From: Sistotremastrum niveocremeum HHB9708
Lineage: Eukaryota; Basidiomycota; Agaricomycetes; Sistotremastrales; Sistotremastraceae
Reading direction: 5' to 3'
Assembly (NCBI GenBank): GCA_001630475.1
Contig: KV419396.1
Location: forward strand, 310,001-374,000
DNA: 64,000 bases
Part shown: positions 1-10,925 of the stretch, piece after piece
Position numbering within the stretch: the stretch's first letter is position 1
Layout: the number at the start of each line of letters is the position of its first letter
The notes under the pieces: model-generated
Database searches by the model: none
The model's input: only the letters and a program-made list of their open reading frames with translations
What the model was told of the DNA's origin: nothing
Position numbers and translations under genes: made by a program

Positions 1-2367
1 CGGGTTCGAAAAGTTCTCGAAAGGCTACGATAAGTTTGGGCTTCATGCCCTGCCCAATGGAGATGTCGTCTATAGAGAATGGGCACCCAATGCCAAAGAG
101 GCAAATCTCATTGGCGACTTTAGTATGTTTCACCTTTACATTGTGGACGCGATTTGACTGATGCCTCCAAGACCAATGGAATCGTATATCTCGTCCTATG
201 AAAAGGGACCAATACGGTGTTTGGGAGATCACCGTTCCCGCTGCGTCACCAGGTGTCCCATCGATCCCTCACGATTCCAAACTGAAAGTGAGTATCATTA
301 TTTTCGCTATGACGAATATCGATTAATTTCCACTCAAGATTTCAATGATTCTTCCTTCTGGGGAGCGTATTGAGCGCCTTCCTGCTTGGATCACGCGTGT
401 CACCCAAGACTTGTCCGTGTCTCCAGTCTACGATGCTCGTTTCTGGAATCCACCGGAGGCGGAGCGATATAAGTTCAAGAACCAACGTCCCCCAAAGCCT
501 CAAAGTGTCCGCATATATGAGGCTCACGTAGGAATATCAACGGCCGACGGCAGAGTTGGCACATACAAGGAATTCACTACCAACATCTTGCCGCGTATCA
601 AGAATCTGGGATACAACGTCATTCAATTGATGGCAATTTTAGAGCACGCCTACTATGCTTGTGAGTTCAATAGACAACTTCTCAGTTGCGTCGAGTTCTG
701 ACGTATTTCACAGCATTTGGCTACCAAGTGACGAGCTTCTTCGCTGCAAGCTCTCGCTATGGCACGCCTGAAGAATTAAAAGAGCTGATCGACACCGCTC
801 ACGGGATGGGTCTGACTGTCCTCCTGGACGTGGTTCATTCTCATGCTTGTAAAAATGTCCTTGATGGACTGAACAACTTCGATGGAACCGACCATCAATA
901 CTTCCATGAAGGCGCAAAAGGCCGTCATGAATTATGGGACAGTCGTCTTTTCAACTACGGCTCCCATGAAGTCCTCCGATTCCTGCTCTCGAACTTGCGC
1001 TTCTACATGGAAGAATATCAGTTCGATGGCTTCCGTTTCGACGGCGTGACCAGCATGATGTATCTTCATCATGGTATCGGGACTGGTTTCTCCGGAGGTT
1101 ATCATGAATATTTCGGACCTAGCGTGGATACTGAAGGAGTCGTATATCTTATGCTGGTATGTATCTCTTTTCGTGTTGTGCGAGATATTCAACCGAAAAC
1201 CCCTAGGCAAACGATTTCCTTCACAAACTTTATCCCGGGGTCATCACCATCGCGGAAGATGTCTCTGGCATGCCCCTCCTCTGTATACCCACTGACAAAG
1301 GAGGTGTCGGATTTGACTATAGATTGTCGATGGCGATCCCCGATATGTGGATCAAATTGTTGAAACACAAATCAGACGACGAATGGGATATGGGCAATAT
1401 AGTGCACACCTTGACCAACCGAAGGTACCGGGAGGCGAGCATCGCATACGCTGAAAGCCATGATCAGGCTCTGGTCGGAGACAAAACACTTGCCTTCTGG
1501 TTGATGGACAAGGAAATGTGTACGCCTTTCATGTTTTTGTTCTCGAGTTAGACTAAGGTTTTTTGTCCAGATACCAATATGTCTGATTTGTCCCCTTTGA
1601 CTCCAGTCATCGAAAGAGGACTGGGCTTGCACAAACTTATCAGGTTGGGTTCCTCGTACAAAAACCTCCACTGCATACTGATATTCCACTAGACTTCTGG
1701 TACATTCTCTTGGAGGAGAAGGTTATCTCAATTTTGAAGGGAATGAGTTCGGTCATCCAGAAGTGCGTTTCTCGTTGAGCCGACCCAACTGTCGCTGACT
1801 CTTTCCTAGTGGCTCGACTTCCCGAGAGCAGGTAACAACAACTCGTTCCATTACGCACGAAGACAGTGGAACGTTGTTGACGACCCACTCTTACGGTACA
1901 AATACCTCAATGAATTCGACGCCGCTATGAATCATCTTGAGGCTCAATATCATTGGCTTTCGGCCCCGCCTGTAGGTTTGACGAATTGCTCCTCGTGCAG
2001 TGTGGCTAATCCATGGCACAGGCCTATGTGTCACTAAAGAATGAGACGGACAAGGTGGTCGTCTTCGAGCGGGCCGGATTGCTCTTCATCTTCAACTTCC
2101 ACCCCACCAACTCATTTGCGGATTACCGTGTGGGGGTCGAGGAAGCGGGCGAGTATAAGGTGGTTCTGTCGAGTGACGAGAAGAAATTCGGAGGCTTTGA
2201 CCGAGTGGATCTGAATGGAAGATACCACACAACCCCCTTGGAGTGGAACAACAGGAAAAATTGGCTTCAGGTAAGCGTGGCATGACACCGGAGAACAGTG
2301 AATTCACCTCATGACGCTTTAGGTTTACATACCGACGAGATGTTGTCTAGTTCTTGGGAAAAATTAA
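1..2367 (+). CDS. GLC3: 1,4-alpha-glucan (glycogen) branching enzyme, 5'-partial
   Basis: Cytosolic GH13 enzyme that cuts alpha-1,4 glucan chains and rejoins them as alpha-1,6 branches in glycogen. The window enters inside the N-terminal CBM48-type domain (YREWAPNA, then GDF-NQWNR across the first intron). The catalytic core is intact: nucleophile Asp in [11 protein letters not shown] near 1030, acid/base Glu in ITIAEDVSG near 1250, and the third acidic residue in AESHDQ near 1455. A beta domain follows and the last short exon ends VLGKN with TAA at 2365-2367. Clear introns lie at about 123-171, 288-338, 661-713 and 1157-1206, with further ones near 1520-1570, 1640-1690, 1765-1810, 1970-2010 and 2271-2322. 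The first exons are outside the window. Family assignment is very safe; individual splice sites are by eye. Confidence 0.95.
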
Positions 2368-2519
2368 GGCAGATATATAGACGATTCACCGGACATTGAC
2401 TGTAATTCATAATGATCGTCGATAGTGACAATGTACCAGTACGACACATAGACTCGAATGGGGGCAAAGGAAGCAAATCGTTGACACGTGATTATTCCTT
2501 GGGGTACTTCTTCACCGTC

Positions 2520-3901
2520 ATGTCTGAGCCAAAGGACAAAGAACACTCCCAAACAGACACTGATGACGAGACGACGCATAAGACATCTGGCGACGTTGGC
2601 ACTTCGTCGGAAAGCCGAGCACTCTTGATTGAGCAAGCTCGTGCGTTTCTCTTGTCTTCGGAAATCAGGAACGAGGACGAAGCATCAAAGCGCAAATTTC
2701 TTGCTGAGAAAGGCTTGTCTGGCGATGAAATTGATCAGATGATACTGGAGGCCGTATGTGCCACTGTGATTGCACGATATGGCGGTCGTTCTTTTCATGC
2801 ATGCTTTCTCTTCTAGGCCTCAGCTCCACCACCCATCCCTGCTCGAACCTATCCTCAGCCAGCTCCGTCACGGCTTCCCGACTTGTTGATAGGAATGGCG
2901 AGAAGTGTTGCCTGGTTAGTGGGGCTCTCAGGAGGGGCGTTGATTATCTATTACGTGCGCAAGCTCATTCTGTCAATGCGCTTCACTCAGGCCTGGCGTG
3001 TCAATCTAGACTCTATTATTGCCCCGGCTGGTCCGCACATATTCTGCTCGGCATGGCTTGAAACTCCGTCAATCTGATTGTTACTCGAGACTGAAAGCGA
3101 CTTTGGAGGGTGTGCAAGCGAAGAAGAAAGAGTTGGCGAATGATTGGGAGTCCTTGATGGGTCCCATGTCCCTTGATGACAATATTCCCACCGATGCTGA
3201 GGGAAAACCAACATGCTCTATGGCATTGCTACTACGTGCCGCTCTCCGCGGTGGAGATGGAAAGACGGTGGCACAACTGGCGAAGCAGCTCCAGACCAAG
3301 TTCAAATACTATGAAAAGCTAGAAAAGGCGCAGGTGGCAGTAAGTAGGATTACCCGGTTCTGATTCGGGATGGCGATTCCATGCCGTCCTTTTTTCAACC
3401 ACGCTGACCCCTTTTCTTCCAGGAGTTGATTGGACTCGGGCTCTCTGACAAAGAGACTTTCGAAGAATCGGACTCGGAGACTGGGCCGGTCTATTCACTC
3501 AAGGGAGCAGCAGCCACTGCGCCACCAACCAAGACCCTTATTACATCTTTGTCTACGCTACACTCCACGATGAAACCTTCCCCTGACCTTCCGTCCACCG
3601 CGGCCCAACATACGCTGCAAACTTTAACCGAACTTACCGCATATCTCTCATCAGAAACATACACCGTTCCTACATGGAACAGAATGTATGGTAGCAGATC
3701 ACAGCCCACTGGAGTTGAGGAAGACCTGCGGAAAGACATCCGAGAGTTAAGGGGTCATATTTTGACTCGGTGAGTAGCGTTGCTTCCTTGCTTCTGAATC
3801 GTCTCCTGTGTAATACTCAACGCTGATTCATTGTATGTACCTTTGCTAGGCGATCCTTCCCTTCCGCCGTTCCGCGAGCTCCGACTCCATTGGCAGGGTG
3901 A
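2520..3901 (+). CDS. PEX14: Peroxin-14-like peroxisomal membrane docking protein
   Basis: Pex14 docks the cargo receptors Pex5/Pex7 at the peroxisome membrane. The N-terminal region holds the Pex14 signature helix set (LIEQARAFLLSSEIR, then KRKFLAEKGLSGDEIDQMI), where family members bind the WxxxF/Y motifs of Pex5. After an intron comes a Pro-rich linker and one membrane segment (SVAWLVGLSGGALIIYYV, about 2895-2955), then a coiled-coil-prone C-terminal part. I chose ATG 2520 (MSEPKDKEH) because the acidic leader and conserved helix follow directly; an in-frame ATG at 2412 is possible. The last intron (about 3771-3849) leads to a short exon ending in TGA at 3899-3901. Overall length is usual for fungal Pex14. 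The C-terminal half is weakly conserved, which lowers certainty. Confidence 0.7.
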
Positions 3902-4470
3902 GAGTTCATAGACACAAGTGTTGTAAATTGAGGGTTCAAAGGGAATCTTTGTTCACATTACATGTTCACTCGCATGGGTAGTGTACATAATCGGCGGCGG
4001 CAGGTATCGGGTCCGGTGCTCGCGTAGACTGATAGCTATACTTCTATTTGTTTCCGCCAACCCTGCAGAGAAGTCTGATTCGTTCCATCCGCACACTGGA
4101 GCACAAGTTGCCGGAGGTGCCTCACGCGGGGCACTCAGGGTATTACATACAAGTGGGGAATCATGTATCATAAGAGGGGTAATATAATAATGAATATCCT
4201 TTAGATAGATAGATATCATGTCGGCACATGTAAAAATACAACAGACAACAATGATGTGGGGGTGAATGCATGCAGAAACAACAAGTATGGAGTGTCAGGA
4301 GATTAGAAGAGTTCGAGGGTACGTGAGACAACAACAAGGCACTCGGCCATCGCGATAGAAAAAGTACAACTCCGCAATCAATCGGGGTGGTCCAAGTAGA
4401 TGTCCTCTTTTTTTTACTTTGGACAAGTGAGGAGGGGCTCAGGTGTCCGATGGGTTTGGGAATACAGCGG
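3902..4470. other. Intergenic, convergent 3' ends
   Basis: This stretch lies between the 3' ends of the Pex14-like gene and the minus-strand ACT-domain gene. I see only AT-rich UTR-like sequence and a short GATA microsatellite at about 4203-4215; no gene is supported. Confidence 0.5.
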
Positions 4471-6092
4471 CTAACACGATCGCAGCAGCGCGGCAGCCTT
4501 GCTTGCGTGAATTTTGTCGACCTGTTCCGAACGATTTCCGTGAGGCTTTAGCGACGCTACGATGAATATGAATAGACGTACAAGGACGTTGGCAGTCTTG
4601 AAAGTCGAACTGTACATATGGTTGATTTGATTTGATTCCAGAACCTGCGAAAAGCGGTTGACCAGACCGTGCTTGTCTAGATGAGGGCAAATGGATCAGG
4701 GGACAGTCGTGAAAAGATCTCACACGAGAATTACTCACCGAGGCCGTACTTCTGAAGATCGATCTGCAAACATGTCATGCCAACCTCATTTGGGGTGTGG
4801 CAAGCACGTTTGCCATTGGTGAGATTTTGTTCGTAGAGGGTGAGTTCTTCTCCACTGATGACCTGATGTCGGTCGGCTTTTGGAAAGAGGGCGGCAAGAA
4901 TCGGAAGAGAGGTAACGAGCGACGAGCCCTCGGCTGTGAATGTGATACTGTAAAAGGGCGGACCGTTCAAAAGAGTTTTGGAGGCGAGGACGAGTGGGCT
5001 ACCCCCATTGGAGACAGCCTGGTGACCCACGGCGGACGCTCTGCTGGGGGACGTGGAGGTGTGAGGGGACGGGCATGAGAAAAATGAATCAGAGGCGGAA
5101 TCCGAGGCATCCGAATCGGACAAGTCGTCCGGGGTATTCAATGATCGAACGTCAAAGGAAGCGAAGCGATCGAATAGGGCAGATTTGGGGGACACGGGAG
5201 TCTTGGTTGAGGGGATGATCAGGTCAGGGTACGCAATGAGCTTGAGCAGCTTGAACGACCAGTGCTCGCGGTCGCCGTCCGACGCGTCCGAGGGGAGCCC
5301 GACCCAGGAGAGCTCGGCGTCGAGGACAGAGACCTGGACCGCGCCTGAGCTGTGGGACCTCGGTCGGGGAGTGTCGACGGGAGGCGGTGATGGTGGACGG
5401 TGCGGCGAGAAGAGAAGGCTATTTTCAAACGGCTGATCGTCGTCATCAGATTCGACAGGCGGGGTTCTAGCGCGGGATGTGGGGGTCGTGATGTCGAGTG
5501 GACCGTCGGAATAGAGATTGTACGACTGCGACTCTGCGAGAATCTGCATGACCTGGCCAATGCGCACCGACTTGACGATAATAAAGTCGCTCTGGTGCGA
5601 CGACTGGTAGAATATCGAAATGCCCGCTGCTGCTAGCGGAGCCGAAAGCTCTCTCACACGGGCGCCGGCGGTGTCTTCAGGCACAAAGTGCAAAGATGCG
5701 TCAGGTTGTGGGTGGAGACTGAGGAGTGAGAGAGACTGACCAAGGCCGTCGTGTGTGTCGATCTGCAGCACCTTCCACTCTTCACAGGACACCTCAATCT
5801 CTGGCTGCGGCGGGGTCACGACTCGGCCGTCGTTGCGGGAGCTCGCTCGTCGTCGACCGCGTTGTCGGCGGCGGTCAATGCGTGCAATTTTCGCGAATCG
5901 TTCGACATAGTCGCAGTTGGCAAAGATGGAGAGCTCGATCTCGTTGCAGGTGATGTTGAGAAAGTGGGAGCTGGGCAACAAAAGCTGCTCGACGATGGGG
6001 TGCGAGAGGGCGGCGACTCTGGAGCGGGGGATGTGGATGAGGGCGAGCGGGACTGGAAGCAGCGTCACGGTTGGCTTGGAGGAGTCAGTCAT
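4471..6092 (-). CDS. CASTOR-like tandem ACT-domain protein
   Basis: Predicted cytosolic small-molecule sensor. The N-terminal half (exon 1 from ATG at 6092) has an ACT-type unit containing VRELSAPLAAAGISIFYQSS and SDFIIVKSVRIGQVMQIL, which resembles the stretch of CASTOR1/2 (animal arginine sensors for TORC1) around their 'YQTDFILV' segment. A long Ser/Pro/Asp-rich insert of roughly 150 residues separates it from a second unit: SKTLLNGPPFYSITFTAEGS, EVGMTCLQIDLQKYGL, then exon 2 with KHGLVNRFSQVLESNQINHM and YSSTFKTANVLV. The single intron is about 4677-4736; without it the second ACT unit would be cut off. Exon 2 stops with TAG at 4471-4473. Arginine binding is inference; only the ACT architecture is seen. 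The only comparison made is from memory, not a search. Confidence 0.6.
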
Positions 6093-6447
6093 AGAGGGAG
6101 TCGATCAGGACCAGAGCCATCTCTTCCTCTATAATATTTTCTTCGCAAGCCGATTCCATTGCTCGGCTCGGAGCTCCGGAAGCGTACGTCTGTTTGCTCC
6201 TGTTTGGTCCCAGAGGCACACTGCTTCTCACATGATCCAATTTCCTTATTTGGATGCTCGGCTAGATATTAAGGTTTGCTTATTTGTCCTGACCCGAACA
6301 GGTTATCACCGGCGCCTGATCCACCCATCTCCAGATCCACAGATCAAACAAACTCATCCCCTCCTCAGCCGAACTACGCGAACTGATGCGAACCCTATCC
6401 CTGAACCCTCTGCGCTGTCGATCTTCTCAGTACACCTGCAAGCTGGG
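6093..6447. other. Intergenic: promoter of the ACT-domain gene and 3' end of MET10
   Basis: Both flanking genes are on the minus strand, so this 355-base stretch carries the upstream region of the ACT-domain gene and the 3' UTR of MET10. I see no gene or recognisable element. Confidence 0.5.
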
Positions 6448-9400
6448 TCAGGAGCTGCTCGTCATCAATTCCAGGAATTCGTTTACCTCGAGCACGTAGC
6501 GTTCCTCCTCTTTCAAGCTTTCCAAATACTCGCCCGCTTCCTCAACCGTCTTGCCCTGATATTCCACCAACGCCCCAACTAGTGCCTCAAACACATCAGG
6601 TACCGGCCACGTCGGTCCACATAGATAGAACACTCCACGATCCTTCGCCAGCATCTTCACCAGCGACTCCGCATCTTCGCGCATCTTGTGTTGGATATAT
6701 ACCTTTTTCTTTCCATCTCGAGAGAACGCTAAGCCTGCGTGCGTGATCACCCCGTCCGTGATATACGCTTCAATCTCCTCGCCATACAGATACTCTTCAG
6801 ATCGGTGCCGAGACCCAAAGTAGTACAGCAACGGCCCGACCGGAGTGCCTTGTGCCGATAACCAGGCTCGATATTGCATAAACGCGCGGAAGGGTGCCGC
6901 CCTGAATATTGTCGATAGAAAAAGAAACAAGAACGATCAGCAAAATGAGATCCCGTTTTAATCGGCTAACAACAAGATCATCTGACGTACCCGGTTCCTA
7001 GGCCCGCCATAATGATGGGCTGCTCATGGCTGGGTGGAAGCTATTTTTCATCCGTCATTTCTTTTTTTCTGACTGAATTGTCACTCGGGAACCCCACCTT
7101 CATCACGCTCGGTTTTATCGACACTGTCACCTTTTGCCCCACTTTCAGCCCAGCGAGGTACCGGGTGCATTGACCGTACCGAGGAGAGCCTGAGAAAAAA
7201 ATTAGATTGAAAACGCTATTTTTGATATAGCTCTTACCACTCGGGAGTACCCAATCCACAGTAACCACAAGCAGATCGACTCTATCTCCCACAGCATCTT
7301 GCGCGCTCGCGATACTGTAGTGCCTTGGCTTGATATCGCCCACCAATTCACACAATTTCGCAATATCGGGTCGGGCGCTCTTGAACCGTTGCAGCACGTC
7401 CGCAAACGTCACCGTTTCCGTTTCGCTCAGCTTCTTGAACGTGCCTGCTCCCTCTGGAGCCGCGATGAAAAGAAGCGCCATCCGGTCTTCACGACTCGTA
7501 CTGTGCTCGGCTAGTGCGGCATAGAACGACTTCGGCGGCTTTCCGAAAATGTCAATCTGCTGCTGTAGCGCCTGGAATACCGTCCTCGAGTGCATCACTT
7601 TCCCTCCACCCTCCGCCAGTGGGAGCGTGATAATTTGATTCGGGTCCACCCCATACCACCTGCAGAAATCGAGCACGTCTTCGTCATCATTCCACCCGTG
7701 TACGCCAAGAGCCTCGCCAATGGCATATTTCAGTCCCGTGTTCGAGGTGTCAAACTCCAGGTGGAAAACGTTGCGATCGTATTCAAGAGGTGTCAGCCGT
7801 CGATTGACAGTGCACGTGACCAGGAATGTGCGTTCCGGAACCTCTGGTCGGAGTTCTGCCTGTTGTGAGTATTCCTCCGCCTTTTCGGGGTTCTGGGCAA
7901 TGGGAGCATAAGCTTCAGGGAAAAGCAAATGCTTTGCGGCGATGTGCCAGGATTCGACGCTCGCCTGGACCGACTGAGCAGGTGCATTCTCTGGAGGCGT
8001 GATAGAATTGAATTCGAACCCCTTCAGCTCGTTGGAATCCGAGGCATTGGTGAAAAGGGAGTCCCCTTCCCCGGGAATCGGTACCTCCGCAAGACTATCC
8101 CAACTCTTTGAGACCAACTCTTCCAAAGCAACTCCTCCGACACTATCGCCGAAAACATTTTGGGCTAGCGTCTTGAGCAACGTTTGACTTGCTCCACTGC
8201 CAAAGTACAGCCTCGAGAAGCCCAGATAGGCTACGACGACTTCGAGGTCTAACGCATTCGAGGGATTTGAGCCGGACAAAGAGGAAGCTACTGCTTTCGG
8301 GTCGACGATGTAGACACGGGAGCTTCTCGAGAGGAGAAGTTCGAGCGACTGCTTCGGGAGATTGGATAAAATCTCCTCGGGGGTCCATGACGTTAGGATG
8401 AGGACTGGCTTCTTCGCTTTGACATGTTCTAGCACGGAATGTGTTTTCAATAGACTTTGGTCCAGGATGACAAGACAGTCCGAATAGCCCAAGGATTCGT
8501 CGGTGATTGGTAGAAGAATGGGCAAGGCTACCGGATTATGCACATCAGAATGAGGTGCAATCGTAACTCGGTCAGCAGCGATACCACCGGGTTTCGAATA
8601 TGCATCGAAGTCGATTAAATGACGAGTCTCGATGGTGCGACTGTTGGTAAAAGTCTTCGTGATCAAGAGTGGGAGCGATGATAGATGAGACGCTGGACTG
8701 GAGAAGAAAAGAAGTTTCTTCACAAGTGCTTCATCCAACGTGGGTGAGACCTTGGGTTGCACGGGTGCGAAACCAGCCAAAAGCTCGGTCAGAGTTGAAG
8801 GGTGACTGAGAAGCTGTCTAAGGCGCGCAGGAGCGACCCTGTGCTCGTGAATATCTGGTTGAATGCGCTCTTCGGCGCCCCAGAACGAAGAGAACACCTC
8901 AGGATAGAGGGATCCTCCGAAAGTCTCCGCGAGTACTTCATCTAAGACGTGGACGTGGCGAACAGTCTTGGGCAAGATAGCCAGGAGCGCATCTGCACTC
9001 CATGGCTTCAGAACGCGGACAGAGACTACGCCTAAACCCGGAAACTGTGTAGCGAGCTTGAGAGCAGCGCCAGCAAGTGGGCTGTTCAAAAGGACCACAA
9101 CTGTCTCCGCGTCATTGTCTCCCGCGTAGTCAAAGAACCCATAGCCTTCATCCTTCAAGGCATCTTCGAAAGTGACTTTGTCATCCGCATTTTCGGAAGG
9201 CACGACAACATGGTGATTCTCGCGGGTCGAACTGTGGTGATCGAAAATATGAATGACGTGATAGTCTGAGATGCGATATGAGAGAGAAGCGATGTTCAGT
9301 GCTTCCTGAGGCGTAGAGGAAAGAATGACAAGGATGCTTTCCGGGAGTGATGCGAGGCTTGCGGAGATGTGTCCAAGGGAAGGGGAGAGCGTCAAAGCTT

Positions 9401-9830
9401 CGCCCACCACGGAGACATTGGGAACTTGCAACACCAGACGACCAGAGGTCGTAGGGACGGGGAGTATAGATAAAGCGTGGGCCATCTGTGAGAGGCCGAT
9501 GGGCGTAGTGTACGTCGTTAATATGGATTTGAGGCTGGTATCATCGCTAGAGCCTCCGCTGAGTCGGCCAGCGATACTCAAGCCTGCACCGCTGCGGGAC
9601 TGAGAAGGAATAACATGGATTCCTTTGTTCTCCAAAGCCCATTTTTCTGTCAATTTTCCAAAACCGACGGCAGTGGCCAGGTCGTAGACGTATACGTGGG
9701 AGCTATAGCGAGAGGATGTCCATTCTATGAGTGTCGACACTGGGACGTAGGTTTTATGGGACCCATGGTGTTCTTTGACAAAGGACGGTATCGAATTGAG
9801 GCTTAGCCCGTCAGCCTGAGGAAGGACCAT
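6448..9830 (-). CDS. MET10: Sulfite reductase (NADPH) flavoprotein, alpha subunit
   Basis: Feeds electrons from NADPH through FAD to the hemoprotein beta subunit (Met5) for reduction of sulfite to sulfide in sulfate assimilation. The long N-terminal part from MVLPQADGLSLNSIPSFV has the pyruvate-ferredoxin-oxidoreductase-like organisation typical of fungal Met10. The reductase half follows: FAD-binding region with RHYSIASA near 7315, then the NADPH-binding domain (AGLGTG, APFRAFMQYR, YYFGSRHR, VFYLCGP), ending in VLEVNEFLELMTSSS. Three small introns interrupt the 3' part (about 7194-7238, 7041-7097 and 6905-6990); without removing them the reading frame ends before the NADPH domain. Length about 1,050 residues, as usual. 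It lies tail-to-head with the ACT-domain gene, with no sign of a shared function. Confidence 0.92.
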
Positions 9831-10049
9831 CTTGTCTGCTGCTTAGATGCTTTGACTCGCAACGAGAAAAGTTATGATCTCCGGAGTCCGACCTTGTCCG
9901 GCGGTTTCGAATGAAGGCGTCATTTCTCGCGACTTGTTTGGTCATATTGGTCACATATATGCGTATGGTCGAAAGAGAAATATCAATATGCGATTACAGG
10001 GACAGGAAAAGTCCAGATATGTAATGACTACCAAGTCGAGCCATGCACG
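9831..10049. promoter_or_regulatory. Upstream region of MET10
   Basis: Short spacer between the MET10 start and the 3' end of the next minus-strand gene; it must contain the MET10 promoter. I see no clear binding site or TATA box. Confidence 0.35.
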
Positions 10050-10854
10050 TCAGTCGTCGTCGGTCTTGATTCGGAAATTAAGATCTTCAAAGGCCAGAAC
10101 CAGACGCTCAGAATCTAAATGACAAGAGCAGTGAGGGAAGATGACTAGCTGCGCAGACCAATGGAAGAGAGAAGGAATATCGCACCAGTACAGCCTTTTC
10201 TGAACGTGACCAGTGCTTGAAGCTGTTGAGCATCTCTTGTTACCTCGCATGATGAAGAAAGTTGGCTGAGTTCCTCAGCTACGCCCTATATTTTGGTCAC
10301 GTAAACACAGAGCGGATTCTACAGGATCAACAAAACGGGCCAGGAAGTTTTGGTGTTCAGAAGCGATCTTGCACCATAGGCCGCGAATTTCGTCTTCAGT
10401 GGAAGCATAATCGATTTGGAATTTTTGGTAGAGCGCGTTTCTGGGGGCATCTGGGAGTTAGGAGACGTCGACACGTTGGAAACATCAAACATTTCGTCGC
10501 TGCATTCTTTAAACGCCTTGGATGCCACAGCAAGCTGACGTCGTCGACGCGTCAGAAAAAGTGAAGAGCGGCCTGGAAAGCGCACTTGATCATCGAGTTC
10601 TCGTTTCGCAGAGGTCAAGAATTTCTGATGCTTTTCTTTGATTTTCTTGTCACGGGAATCTTTCCAAAGAGACGTGAAAAGGACGGAAGACTAGGACCAA
10701 AGAGCGCCCACTTTGCAGCTTTTGAGCGAGTAACTGGGTCAACCTGCAAAAAAGGTCTAGCTATACGCTGAGCACATCGGCATACGCACCCATCATCGTC
10801 AGGTGATTGCTCGTTGTCTTCAGACTCGGTGCGTTGGGCGGTTCGGCGAGGCAT
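10050..10854 (-). CDS. Small coiled-coil protein, unnamed (six introns)
   Basis: I do not recognise the family. Splicing six short introns gives one frame of about 160 residues that is almost wholly helical: an acidic start (MPRRTAQRTESEDNEQ), then TQLLAQKLQSGRSL, KEKHQKFLTSAKRELDDQ, ASKAFKECSDEINALYQKF, STEDEIRGLWCKIASEHQ and a basic/acidic end (FEDLNFRIKTDDD, TGA at 10050-10052). Every junction uses GT...AG with introns of about 45-80 nt and joins heptad-like sequence in frame, which supports the model. Size and style resemble small kinetochore or meiotic coiled-coil proteins, but no specific match is claimed. The start lies only 71 bases from the divergent glycosyltransferase-like gene. 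Second and fifth introns are the least certain. Confidence 0.5.
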
Positions 10855-10925
10855 CAGAAGTGATGATGAGAAAAGAGAAGAGCAAGTCGGGCGTCTAAAT
10901 TCAAGCTTAATTTCAGCGTCTCACT
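10855..10925. promoter_or_regulatory. 71-base divergent promoter
   Basis: The start codons of the minus-strand coiled-coil gene and the plus-strand fucosyltransferase-like gene are only 71 bases apart, so both must use this spacer or overlapping 5' sequence. Confidence 0.4.

Noticed and set aside
4797-6134. Several plus-strand open frames of 75-220 codons
   Set aside because: They are antisense to the ACT-domain gene, rich in Arg/Gly from its GC-rich reverse strand, and show no domain.
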